Below, in pieces: positions 22,277-29,223 of a stretch of DNA of 31,165 nt; within the stretch, counting starts at the first letter, position 1; each line of letters begins with the position of its first letter. The position numbers and the translations under genes were made by a program. The notes under the pieces were generated by a model. That model was not told where the DNA came from, did not search any database, and was given only the letters and a program-made list of their open reading frames with translations. This DNA comes from a virus: positions 1-31,165 of IMG/VR virus record IMGVR_UViG_3300044858_005332, one strand, 5' to 3'.

Positions 22277-22750
22277 TTATTCAGCTTTGCCTAGTATGGC
22301 CGCGCGCAGGGCCTCGATATCGGCAGCTGAGCCTACGGCGTAGACGGCCCGGGCGACCTGTTCGGCGTCGATTTCGGTTTCGGCCGGCTTGTCCAGCGCG
22401 ACTGCTTTCGGCGGGCAGGCGCAGTTGTTACCGCGTAGTGTGCCGGCGTTGAGGTGCGGCCACAACTCCATCGAGTGAATCGCTCCGAGCAGGTTCCAAG
22501 CGGCGTGCGCAAGGTGGTCTTCGACACGGTCGCCTCGTAAGAACTTGTAGATGTGCGCAATGGCGTGGTTCAACAGGTCATTGACGGGCATGCCGTTTTC
22601 CCAGTTGAACGCGCCAAACTTTTCTGCGCCCTCTGCGTAAGTCTGCGCGAGTCGCTCTAGCCCAATAGGCGAGATTAGGTCGTAGCGGGTTTGTTCGCAA
22701 TCACCGCTGCGGACGGCACCAGTGTCATACTTACGGCGTGCTTGCGTCAT
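22277..22750 (-). CDS. dATP/dGTP diphosphohydrolase-like (MazG-like) protein
   Basis: A 157-aa protein whose residues about 20-100 match the N-terminal domain of phage dATP/dGTP diphosphohydrolases: RYDLISPIGLERLAQTYAEG, EKFGAFNWENGMP, LLNHAIAHIYKFLRGD, EDHLAHAAWNLLGAI. Acidic residues in these helices (E40, E43, E77, D78 region) probably bind metal as in MazG-type enzymes. Such enzymes alter dNTP pools during phage DNA synthesis; in some phages they serve synthesis of modified DNA. The C-terminal tail is short and not recognised. Start: ATG 22748-22750 with GGAAGA upstream; TTG at 22774 is the alternative. Confidence 0.82.
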   Translation of the reverse strand: MTQARRKYDTGAVRSGDCEQTRYDLISPIGLERLAQTYAEGAEKFGAFNWENGMPVNDLLNHAIAHIYKFLRGDRVEDHLAHAAWNLLGAIHSMELWPHLNAGTLRGNNCACPPKAVALDKPAETEIDAEQVARAVYAVGSAADIEALRAAILGKAE

Positions 22751-23042
22751 TTTCTTCTTCCGGGTGAAAGTCAAAATACAATCGCGGCACGTCTATGAAA
22801 GACATTGTGCCACGGTGACCGTCTGCTTTGCGGATAACGTGGGCATACGGGGCGTCGAGATTGACGAGTTGAAACTGCGCTAAAAACTGTTCTTCCGAAA
22901 GCACATTATTGTGCAGCCGCTCCAGTGCGGCCCGGGCTTCGCCCTGATCCATGTGGGCGAACTGCGCGGCAAGAATACGTACAATATCTTGCTGCGAAGC
23001 GTTAAAATTTATCTCGGCGCTAAGAGTTTTGGACTCGCTCAT
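22731..23042 (-). CDS. Hypothetical protein
   Basis: A 103-aa protein, helical in the first half (SQQDIVRILAAQFAHMDQG, EARAALERLHNNV), beta-like afterwards (GTMSFIDVPRLYFDF), with an acidic tail. No family recognised. It overlaps both the upstream gene (23 bases) and the diphosphohydrolase gene (20 bases). Confidence 0.65.
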   Translation of the reverse strand: MSESKTLSAEINFNASQQDIVRILAAQFAHMDQGEARAALERLHNNVLSEEQFLAQFQLVNLDAPYAHVIRKADGHRGTMSFIDVPRLYFDFHPEEENDASTP

Positions 23043-23448
23043 TGGGTTGTGACTCAGGTTGCAAGCGATTCATTTCTTCTGTGTAATCTTTGATTTTTTC
23101 AGCAAGCTGCGCCGCGTAGTTGTCGAACATTTTGAGTTGCGCCACGAGGTCGCGATGAAGTTCGACATTAAACGCAGCCAGCCTACCCAGCAGCCGAAGA
23201 ACGCTGGCGAGATAAGGTGCCGACGGATCACGCAGGCGAAGAAGACCGGGTGGTGTACCTTCTGGTTGATTTGCCCAGACCGGCACAATCGCGAGGGCGT
23301 GCAGTTCTGGAATCTGCTCCATGACTTGCACGCAAAAATTTTCGGCCTGCTTATACAGTTCTACGTCGTGCGGTAAGCGACCTTTGCTCTCAATTGCCGG
23401 CTTCTCCGGCTGATTTAACGTCTGCTGACTCAGCGACGGAACGTCCAT
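23020..23448 (-). CDS. Hypothetical helical protein
   Basis: A 142-aa mainly helical protein with a hydrophobic strand (LHALAIVPVWANQ), a Pro/Gly-rich turn (PEGTPPGLLRLRDP) and a coiled-coil-like end (NYAAQLAEKIKDYTEEMNRL). No family recognised. The ATG at 23446-23448 has GGAG seven bases upstream; a TTG four codons earlier is possible. Confidence 0.66.
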   Translation of the reverse strand: MDVPSLSQQTLNQPEKPAIESKGRLPHDVELYKQAENFCVQVMEQIPELHALAIVPVWANQPEGTPPGLLRLRDPSAPYLASVLRLLGRLAAFNVELHRDLVAQLKMFDNYAAQLAEKIKDYTEEMNRLQPESQPNERVQNS

Positions 23449-23812
23449 GCGTGTCTCCAAAAAAGATAAGTGGTGGTTCGTACTTTAATCTGTCAGGCAG
23501 CAGGCCCTCGATTAAGTTGCCAATTCTTGTGGCCGCTAAACCGTAGACCAGAACTCTAGCGAGGGCTCCCATCGTACTGCCAAGCCAGTCGCCTGCCAAG
23601 AGGAGCAAAAACAGGTAGATTGGAATGTGGTAGCTTTTGCAGAACGGGCACATGATTAGCTCCCACAGTTTGCCTTTCAGCGTGTCTGGGGACGTGTTGT
23701 CCTGCCACGACTGCACATAGGCGCGGGCAACCTCAAATATAGAGCCTTTGTGCCAGACTTCTATGATTGCGCCGCTAGCAAAAATTACGGCAATAAAATC
23801 TAGTGGGTTCAT
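23390..23812 (-). CDS. Membrane protein with CPFC motif (DUF1360-like)
   Basis: A 140-aa inner-membrane protein with about three hydrophobic segments: IAVIFASGAIIEVW at the start, YHIPIYLFLLLLAG in the middle, and LARVLVYGLAATRIG after it. A CPFCKS motif just before the second segment recalls DUF1360-type membrane proteins (CP.C near a membrane helix); this resemblance is tentative. The C-terminal 35 residues are soluble. It is one of several small membrane proteins between 23390 and 24520. Confidence 0.7.
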   Translation of the reverse strand: MNPLDFIAVIFASGAIIEVWHKGSIFEVARAYVQSWQDNTSPDTLKGKLWELIMCPFCKSYHIPIYLFLLLLAGDWLGSTMGALARVLVYGLAATRIGNLIEGLLPDRLKYEPPLIFFGDTHGRSVAESADVKSAGEAGN

Positions 23813-23991
23813 TTTTTCTTAGACCCTTCACCGCGTTTGATTGAGTTGGTGGCAACAAGCATGAAATAAATCATGATGAAAATTGTGAAAAAGCCGCTGT
23901 TTCCAGTGACCATCCAATTTACGACGCTGCCAAAAATTAATAGACTTGCAATTTGCGCAAAGCCAGCATTTAGATCATTTGATCGGCTCAT
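23809..23991 (-). CDS. Small two-helix membrane protein
   Basis: A 60-aa protein, nearly all membrane: AQIASLLIFGSVVNWMV and FFTIFIMIYFMLVAT form two spans, and the tail is basic (KRGEGSKKK), which places the C-terminus in the cytoplasm. It is coupled to both neighbours (TAATG upstream, ATGA downstream). A holin-like role is conceivable from size and topology, but nothing else supports it. Confidence 0.68.
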   Translation of the reverse strand: MSRSNDLNAGFAQIASLLIFGSVVNWMVTGNSGFFTIFIMIYFMLVATNSIKRGEGSKKK

Positions 23992-24179
23992 TAATTACAG
24001 TTACTGCATCCGCTTGACCCTATAGTCGTGCTGCCGCTAGCAGCGTTTTCACCAAAATTTCCGCTCGGCCACGGTTTTGTTTTTCCGCCATCGACGTATT
24101 TTCTGTTGTATAGGTAAGCGGGGTTAGGAAGAGGTGACTCTAGTTTAAGATGGTGTACTGGGTTATCCGGCAGGTACAA
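23991..24179 (-). CDS. Small Pro/Tyr/Gly-rich protein, uncertain start
   Basis: At least 62 aa from a TTG at 24177-24179 (YLPDNPVHHLKLESPLPNP, GGKTKPWPSGNFGE, ending GSSGCSNCN). No ATG exists in the frame and no good ribosome site precedes the TTG. The frame continues upstream to a TAA at 24232-24234, beyond which the same frame reads another 12 codons from an ATG at 24268-24270. The stop is coupled to the next gene by TAATG, which supports real translation. No family recognised. Confidence 0.5.
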   Translation of the reverse strand: MYLPDNPVHHLKLESPLPNPAYLYNRKYVDGGKTKPWPSGNFGENAASGSTTIGSSGCSNCN

Positions 24180-24277
24180 TTGCGGACCCGGGCCTCTCAG
24201 CGTTTTTTGCAGATGAGGCGTTTTTCGTTACATGTACAACATAGCGCTTCGTCCAATCTGTGGCATGGTTTGGTCTC

Positions 24278-24318
24278 CGTAAACAACGCGATACTGTGTA
24301 GTATACACGTCGTTTACG
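24278..24318. promoter_or_regulatory. Nested inverted repeat in the noncoding gap beside terminase
   Basis: Outer arms CGTAAAC (24278-24284) and GTTTACG (24312-24318) enclose inner arms ATACT/AGTAT (24291-24295, 24300-24304) around GTGT, almost on one symmetry centre. It lies in the 146-base gap 24180-24325, where no reading frame is convincing. Possible roles are operator, packaging-related site, or structured RNA. Confidence 0.55.
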
Positions 24319-24325
24319 GTCGGGC

Positions 24326-24520
24326 CTATTTCCGCGATTTTGCGATTGCGGCAAAGACATGACCGAGAAACACAAACCCGAACCGAATTAGGGCAATGAC
24401 AGAATTGAGCATAATCGACATAATCAGATTAATGCTGTCTTCAAGCCACTGCAATTCCGGTTCTGGTGCAGTGTTATTTCGGCCCCGGTGCGAGCCCGTG
24501 CGATACCTGTAGTTACCCAT
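24326..24520 (-). CDS. Small membrane protein, divergent from terminase
   Basis: A 64-aa protein: a basic hydrophilic start (NYRYRTGSHRGRNN), then a long hydrophobic stretch (INLIMSIMLNSVIALIRFGFVFLGHVFAAI) that could form one or two membrane spans, and a basic tail. AGGTG five bases upstream supports the ATG at 24518-24520, which directly abuts the terminase ATG on the other strand. Function unknown. Confidence 0.65.
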   Translation of the reverse strand: MGNYRYRTGSHRGRNNTAPEPELQWLEDSINLIMSIMLNSVIALIRFGFVFLGHVFAAIAKSRK

Positions 24521-26446
24521 ATGGCACCTGATAATACGCAGGTTGAACCTGCTAATAACTCAGCGCAGATTGAAATACCCAACGTAGGTATTCAATCGTT
24601 GCTGGAAGAATTGGTGTCTATCGACACCAAAGATCAAAAGTCTATGCAAGCACGCATGGGCGTGTTAGGTGCACTTGCACGACAAAATGTTTTTCCGTCG
24701 TTAGAGCCGCTGTTGCCGCTTGTTTTGAATCTGAACGGAAAGCCTTACACGCTTCATAATCATTACCCGTTTTCTCCTCTTTTTAGGTGCCTTACCCCTA
24801 AAAATCAGGTGTGGTGTACGGGACGACAGGTGTCTAAGTCAACCAGCCTAGCAGCGCACGGCGTGGTGGTGGCAAACTCGATTCCGTTTTTTAAGACAAT
24901 GTTTATTACACCGTTGTATGAGCAGATTCGGCGTTTTTCTAACAACTATGTGCGGCCCTTTATTGACCAGTCGCCGGTGAAGAACCTGTGGTCCGGCACG
25001 TCGACTGAAAATTCGGTATTGCAGCGTTCATTTAAAAACAACTCAATGATGTTGTTCAGTTTTGCGCTGCTGGACGCAGACCGTGTTCGTGGTGTGTCTG
25101 CGGATCGTGTGTGCATCGACGAGGTTCAGGATATGGACCCGGATCACGTACCGATCATTCAAGAAACGATGTCTTATAGTAAATGGGGAACCATGTATTT
25201 CACCGGAACCCCGAAGACCTTCGACAATTTAATTTACGGTTTGTATAAACGTTCATCGCAAGCGGAGTGGTTTATTCCTTGTCATGCATGCGGCAAGTGG
25301 AACATACCGTCTTTGGAGTACGACCTTGATGCTATGATCGGACCTTGGACGCCGCACATCAGCGAAAAATATCCCGGCACTGTTTGCGCGAAATGCCAAA
25401 AGCCGATCAGCCCGCGGCACGGTCGGTGGGTGCATAGGTATCCGGAACGTCGGTGGCAGTTTTCTGGGTATCACGTACCGCAAATTATTTTGCCGCTGCA
25501 TTTCTCGGACGCTGAGAAGTGGTCTACGTTGCTACTGAAGCGCGAAGGCTTTGGCAACATGACTCAGGCCCAGTTTTACAACGAGGTTATGGGCGAAAGC
25601 ATTGACACCGGCCAGAAGCTAATTAGCGAGACTGACTTGAAGGGTGCGTGCATTTTGCCGTGGGAGAACAAGAAAGAGCCGGACCCTAAAGCGTACGACA
25701 AGCTACAAAGGTACAAAAACCGCGTTTTAGCGATTGACTGGGGCGGTGGCGGAGAAGAGGGTGTCAGCTTTACGGCAATCGCTGTACTGGGGTTTTTACC
25801 CGACGGAAAAATTGAAGTGCTGTGGGGCAAACGCTTACTCATCGGCGGTGATCATCTACAGGAAGCTGTAGAGTGCATGAAATGGTGCAACAAGTTCAAG
25901 TGCGATTTGGTGGCGCACGATTACACTGGCGCCGGCACCGTTCGAGAGACCGTGATGGTGCAAGCTGGTTTTAATCTGGACCGCGTAATGGCGATGCGGC
26001 TAGTGCGATCTGCGTCGCAGGACTTGATGGTGTTTAAACCGCCGACCGAGATTAATCACCGGCAGCACTACAGCCTAGATAAAACACGGTCGCTACTGTA
26101 CACATGCCAAGCGATCAAGCTCAAGCAAATTCGTTTTTTTCAGTACGACTGGTCGTCGCAAGACTCGCCCGGGCTTATTGCAGATTTTTTGGCGCTCGTT
26201 GAGAACAAGGCTGAATCGCGTCTTGGCGGCGATATTTACACTATTACGCGTAACACGCTTCTTAGCGATGACTTTGCGCAGGCGGTCAACTTGGGCGTGT
26301 CGGCCCTGTGGCACGTCAATCAGGCGTGGCCCAATTTTGCGCGCATTGCCGGTGTGGCGCGGATTACAGAGCGCCAAGCTGCGGCCGAGCGGGGCGATAA
26401 CTGGGCTGACGACGCAATCGGCGATCAGTATTTTTCGGGCTACTGA
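24521..26446 (+). CDS. Phage terminase large subunit (GpA-like type)
   Basis: A 641-aa packaging motor and DNA-cutting nuclease. ATPase: Walker A-like GRQVSKST (101-108), Walker B VCIDEVQD (197-204), coupling motif TGTP (228-231). A four-Cys module (CHAC 254-257 and CAKC 289-292) is inserted as in lambda GpA-type large subunits. Nuclease: D406 in LAIDWGGG, D466 in AHDYTGAG, and a C-terminal DDF. It drives DNA into proheads at the portal. It is the only plus-strand gene of any size. The ATG at 24521 gives a normal N-terminus but lacks a Shine-Dalgarno; a GTG at 24488 would add 11 residues. No small subunit gene is next to it. Confidence 0.95.
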   Translation: MAPDNTQVEPANNSAQIEIPNVGIQSLLEELVSIDTKDQKSMQARMGVLGALARQNVFPSLEPLLPLVLNLNGKPYTLHNHYPFSPLFRCLTPKNQVWCTGRQVSKSTSLAAHGVVVANSIPFFKTMFITPLYEQIRRFSNNYVRPFIDQSPVKNLWSGTSTENSVLQRSFKNNSMMLFSFALLDADRVRGVSADRVCIDEVQDMDPDHVPIIQETMSYSKWGTMYFTGTPKTFDNLIYGLYKRSSQAEWFIPCHACGKWNIPSLEYDLDAMIGPWTPHISEKYPGTVCAKCQKPISPRHGRWVHRYPERRWQFSGYHVPQIILPLHFSDAEKWSTLLLKREGFGNMTQAQFYNEVMGESIDTGQKLISETDLKGACILPWENKKEPDPKAYDKLQRYKNRVLAIDWGGGGEEGVSFTAIAVLGFLPDGKIEVLWGKRLLIGGDHLQEAVECMKWCNKFKCDLVAHDYTGAGTVRETVMVQAGFNLDRVMAMRLVRSASQDLMVFKPPTEINHRQHYSLDKTRSLLYTCQAIKLKQIRFFQYDWSSQDSPGLIADFLALVENKAESRLGGDIYTITRNTLLSDDFAQAVNLGVSALWHVNQAWPNFARIAGVARITERQAAAERGDNWADDAIGDQYFSGY

Positions 26447-26658
26447 ATGATTTCTAAGTGGTCTGGCGGGCAGACGCAGCTAAGGGTGCGGCCGTTGTCC
26501 CAGTCCACCGAGACCTGCGAAAACTTGTCGTGCCCCCAGTCGAGATGCTGAACGTGGGTAACGGTGCCCTCCGCACCTTCCGGTATTGGATCGGGGTCTT
26601 TTGGCATAAATACCATTTTGACCCGGTCGCCTTTTTTGCCGTGAAATGCCATACGCAT
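26440..26658 (-). CDS. DUF4314-like small protein
   Basis: A 72-aa beta-rich protein: KKGDRVKMVFMPKDPDPIPEG, then GTVTHVQ, VDWDNGRTLSCV and a short end. This is the DUF4314 pattern (KGdRV.lv.M..DP.PI..G..GTV), a small barrel of unknown function common in phages and firmicute mobile elements. It converges on terminase and their stop regions overlap by seven bases. GGAGG eight bases upstream fits the ATG at 26656-26658 (ATGA overlap). Confidence 0.8.
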   Translation of the reverse strand: MRMAFHGKKGDRVKMVFMPKDPDPIPEGAEGTVTHVQHLDWGHDKFSQVSVDWDNGRTLSCVCPPDHLEIIQ

Positions 26659-27008
26659 CAGTATAGCCTCCAGCAGTAGTCCTTAATGCGCCCGCGCAAA
26701 AGTTCAAAATCTTTGATGGGACAGGACTCAATAAGCCTGACGACTTTAAGGGCCTGATCGTGCATTCTGTTGGCGGCGTCTTCGCAGTCCACGCTGTGCG
26801 AATATAAATCCCAACCATGTCCGGAGCGCGGAATAGCAGGCTGCTCCCCCAGCGACGCGGCATTGATCAACCGCTGAAATATGCCGTCAGGTTCTGTGTC
26901 ACGCGCGCCAAAATCTTTTAACTCTAAGCACAGGTTTTCAAAATTCTTGATCTCTTGAAATATCTGGTCTATCAGTGATTTCCCGGTTGGTTCTGATTTC
27001 AGCTGCAA
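26658..27008 (-). CDS. Hypothetical protein, probable TTG start
   Basis: A 116-aa helical protein (SLIDQIFQEIKNFENLCLELKD, then MHDQALKVVRLIESC) with a GHGWDLYSHS segment in the middle. No family recognised. No ATG exists early in the frame; a TTG at 27006-27008 has AAGGCG at a fitting distance. The resulting 71-base overlap with the upstream gene is large for this genome, so the true start may lie further in. Confidence 0.58.
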   Translation of the reverse strand: MQLKSEPTGKSLIDQIFQEIKNFENLCLELKDFGARDTEPDGIFQRLINAASLGEQPAIPRSGHGWDLYSHSVDCEDAANRMHDQALKVVRLIESCPIKDFELLRGRIKDYCWRLY

Positions 27009-27414
27009 TTTTTTCGCCTTTTTCTGTCATGGTGAATTCAAAACCGTTTGTGCCGGTATCGAATTCGCAGTCCCAAAGATTCTGTTTTACACCTTCTGCC
27101 AGCACGTTAGACATGATTCTCTCTGTCAGCGCCGACAGTAACTCGTGAATTTTTTCTTGAAACTCTTCTGGCGTATCAGCCCCGATGGCATGCAGCCCGT
27201 CTTCGGAGACGTGGCTGTGCTCCCTGACGATGTTTTCGGTTTCTTCTAGCGACAGATATTGATGTCTGTTTTTAGCTTTTTCGTCGTTTGGCTCAAGCCC
27301 GTTTAGGTGCGACAAAAAACGTCCGTACATAATCAGCGCGGCTTCACGAATTTGGTCTAGCGAACCAAAAGAGTGCTGGCAGACGTCGTCGTTGTTTTCG
27401 CCGTCGTCAAACAA
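26938..27414 (-). CDS. Hypothetical helical protein, TTG start
   Basis: A 158-aa acidic, mostly helical protein (SLDQIREAALIMYGRFLSHL, EEFQEKIHELLSALTERI), with a FEFTMTEKGEKIAAEI segment near the end that looks like the wing of a winged-helix fold. No confident family. The start is a TTG at 27412-27414 with GGGAG ten bases upstream; the next ATG would remove 28 residues. Confidence 0.62.
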   Translation of the reverse strand: MFDDGENNDDVCQHSFGSLDQIREAALIMYGRFLSHLNGLEPNDEKAKNRHQYLSLEETENIVREHSHVSEDGLHAIGADTPEEFQEKIHELLSALTERIMSNVLAEGVKQNLWDCEFDTGTNGFEFTMTEKGEKIAAEIRTNREITDRPDISRDQEF

Positions 27415-27727
27415 GCTGCGTCGCTCCCAGACGCGCAGCCGCTACAGCAGCATCATAAACGCCTTTGGCAATAATGCGATTGCGCACAGCGTTGCGCTGT
27501 CGTTCGAGGTACTCCTGATATTCGTCGTCGGTGTTTACGACAGCCTCGGCCGATGAGAATGAGTGCGGCTTGCCGGTCAGTTGGTTGTCTCCGCGGGCCA
27601 TAATACGCTCAATCGCCGCGAGCTTGATGTTTATGCGCGCGTCTTCAAGCGACTGTTCGGCCTCAACGCTGTCGGCCAAGCGCACGGAGGCACGATGAAT
27701 GTCGTCAATCAGCGTTGTTGAAGTCAT
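27407..27727 (-). CDS. Hypothetical helical protein
   Basis: A 106-aa helical protein (LIDDIHRASVRLADSVEAEQ, INIKLAAIERIMARG, ending with VYDAAVAAARLGATQ). No family recognised. The ATG at 27725-27727 gives a compact protein that overlaps the preceding gene by 23 bases; the longer frame to 27865 mostly reads through that gene's coding sequence. Confidence 0.6.
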   Translation of the reverse strand: MTSTTLIDDIHRASVRLADSVEAEQSLEDARINIKLAAIERIMARGDNQLTGKPHSFSSAEAVVNTDDEYQEYLERQRNAVRNRIIAKGVYDAAVAAARLGATQLV

Positions 27728-27992
27728 AATTTTTGAAGTCTTTCTGTGACTGGAGTTCTTGTCTGGTGGGAATACGTTTCGGGTATTTTTCTGGATGACA
27801 AACTTGGCATCGGGCCCGCGTGCAGCCCCCGCACCGAAGTGTCTTACGCAATTGCCCGTCTTCAACCTCGTGCGCTGGTTTTATGCGCGCGCTGGGTAGG
27901 CTTTTAAACCATGTATCCATGCTGGAGTTAATCTGCTTGCGCAGCTTAGCTCGATGGGCTATCACGTGTTTCTCGTTGTGGTATCGTTGCAT
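27705..27992 (-). CDS. Small zinc-ribbon-like basic protein
   Basis: A 95-aa basic protein with a four-Cys site CGGCTRARCQVCH (residues about 54-66), two CxxC pairs separated by four residues, followed by a basic stretch (PEKYPKRIPTRQE). A single zinc ion is very likely bound; the target could be nucleic acid. GGAG seven bases before the ATG supports this start. The N-terminal half is basic and helical. Confidence 0.7.
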   Translation of the reverse strand: MQRYHNEKHVIAHRAKLRKQINSSMDTWFKSLPSARIKPAHEVEDGQLRKTLRCGGCTRARCQVCHPEKYPKRIPTRQELQSQKDFKNYDFNNAD

Positions 27993-28392
27993 CGTATGCT
28001 CCGCTTTGAAAGTCTAGGTTGTCTGCTACGGCTTTTAAACGACCCAATGAGTTTGTAAGTTCTTGCGGCGTGGGATTTTGGTTTGGCGGTATGACGGCGC
28101 TGTGCGGGATAAAGTGCCAGCACATGACGTACGCCCCGTCTTCTCCGTCAACAGTTTCTGGGGCGCTTATCGGTGCGTCTTCGTCTAGCATAAGCGCCGG
28201 ATTCGCTACTGTTCGTTCTAGCGCGTTTACATACGCCGGCCGCCAAGCTGACTCATAGACTGTTGCGTCACACAAAATTTGTTTGGCAAGCTCGCTGCCC
28301 GGTTTGATGTCTTTGAGGTGGTCAAAAGTTACGCGCAGCCAGAGTACTGTATCGTTTGGGTCAGGCGGGTTTACATTATTTGCCGTTGACAT
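27946..28392 (-). CDS. Hypothetical protein
   Basis: A 148-aa protein with a Pro/Asn-rich start, a strand-turn region (TVLWLRVTFDHLKDI), a middle segment MLDEDAPISAPETVDG, and a YVMCWHFIPHSAVIPP stretch. No family recognised. It overlaps the zinc-ribbon gene by 47 bases and has no clear ribosome site ahead of its ATG. Confidence 0.6.
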   Translation of the reverse strand: MSTANNVNPPDPNDTVLWLRVTFDHLKDIKPGSELAKQILCDATVYESAWRPAYVNALERTVANPALMLDEDAPISAPETVDGEDGAYVMCWHFIPHSAVIPPNQNPTPQELTNSLGRLKAVADNLDFQSGAYDATIPQRETRDSPSS

Positions 28393-28407
28393 TATTTTAG
28401 CTTAAGG

Positions 28408-28848
28408 TTAAGGGTCGCAAAACAATACGATCGCACAACCGCATTGTTCCGCTAGTTTGATTACGTTTGGCGCGTACACAGAAATCGGCTCATCGCGGCG
28501 TATGCGGCCAGCAGCGATGAGCGCCTGTAAGCCAAGGCGCGCAATACCTTTTCGGCGCCACGCCGCGTCGACAAAGCATTCGACGGTTTGGGCCATAATA
28601 GGAGAGCCTTTGAATTTTTCAGGCCACAGACGCGTGCCGACCCAGCCAACTAGTACGTCGTCAAACCAGATAATAGCGAGCGCCATTTCTGGGTGCGGGC
28701 CCGGCTGAATGTTTACGTAGCGTTTGTCTAGTTCTTTTTGTATGGAACTGTCGCTGCCGGAGTCGGGCCAAGATAGCCGAGTCATGATGGCGGCTACGTC
28801 GACGGGTCCGAGTTCGTTGATGTCTTTAATTCGAATACAGATATTCAC
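28408..28848 (-). CDS. GNAT-family acetyltransferase-like protein, GTG start
   Basis: A 146-aa protein with the GNAT fold: strands MALAIIWFDDVLVGWVG, then AQTVECFVDAAWRRKGIARLGLQAL, where RRKGIA (98-103) is the acetyl-CoA pyrophosphate loop ([RQ]xxGx[GA]). The final strands (ISVYAPN, AIVLFCDP) also fit. The acceptor is unknown. The start is a GTG at 28846-28848 with GGAGG eight bases upstream. It follows tRNA-Thr by about 40 bases and may be co-transcribed with it. Confidence 0.78.
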   Translation of the reverse strand: MNICIRIKDINELGPVDVAAIMTRLSWPDSGSDSSIQKELDKRYVNIQPGPHPEMALAIIWFDDVLVGWVGTRLWPEKFKGSPIMAQTVECFVDAAWRRKGIARLGLQALIAAGRIRRDEPISVYAPNVIKLAEQCGCAIVLFCDP

Positions 28849-28887
28849 GTTGCATACCTCCGCGGCACATAACGTGGAGTATACAAA

Positions 28888-28960
28888 AGCCGGCGGCCGG
28901 GATCGAACCGGCGACAGGCAGTTTACAAAACTGCTACTCTACCAACTGAGTTACGCCGGC
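28888..28960 (-). tRNA. tRNA-Thr (anticodon TGT)
   Basis: A complete cloverleaf on the minus strand: acceptor GCCGGCG/CGCCGGC (perfect), D-stem ACTC/GAGT, anticodon stem GCAGT/ACTGC with loop TTTGTAA (anticodon TGT, reads ACA), and T-arm GCCGG-TTCGATC-CCGGC. CCA is not encoded. Its first ten bases are also the end of the preceding protein gene, including that gene's TAA stop. Confidence 0.95.
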
Positions 28961-29223
28961 GGGTTGGCTTGTTTTAACTCGTTAACGTGTTTAACTATAT
29001 CGTCAAAGCATTTTTCGCACAAAATAGCGGAATAGCTTTCGCCGTCTTTACGGCTGAAGTAACCCCATGTGGCGCTGATGGTGCCGTATTCGAAATCGCC
29101 GTCTTCGTGTAACTCTTGATCGGCGTCGTAATCACGAGCGTGTTCGTTTTTACAGCTTGTGCCGCACACGTCGCAGCAAATGTCGACGAGCACGCGGGCC
29201 TGTCTGGTTTTGTATTTCTTCAT
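28951..29223 (-). CDS. Zinc-binding small protein
   Basis: A 90-aa protein with Cys pairs in ICCDVCGTSC and LCEKCF, enough for one zinc site. Between them is an acidic stretch and FEYGTISATWGYFSRKDGES, a pattern seen in small bacterial and phage proteins of unknown function. The ATG at 29221-29223 overlaps the previous stop (ATGA). The coding sequence ends inside the tRNA gene: its last three codons plus stop overlap bases 1-10 of tRNA-Thr. Confidence 0.74.
   Translation of the reverse strand: MKKYKTRQARVLVDICCDVCGTSCKNEHARDYDADQELHEDGDFEYGTISATWGYFSRKDGESYSAILCEKCFDDIVKHVNELKQANPPA

Noticed and set aside
24232-24234. Possible stop-codon readthrough: the frame before and after this TAA both look protein-like
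   Set aside because: All three stop codons are used as normal stops in the window, and no readthrough signal is visible.
24163-24360. 65-aa minus-strand frame between the membrane gene and 23991-24179
   Set aside because: It has no ribosome site, a basic shadow-like composition, and overlaps the nested inverted repeat; left as an open possibility in the findings.
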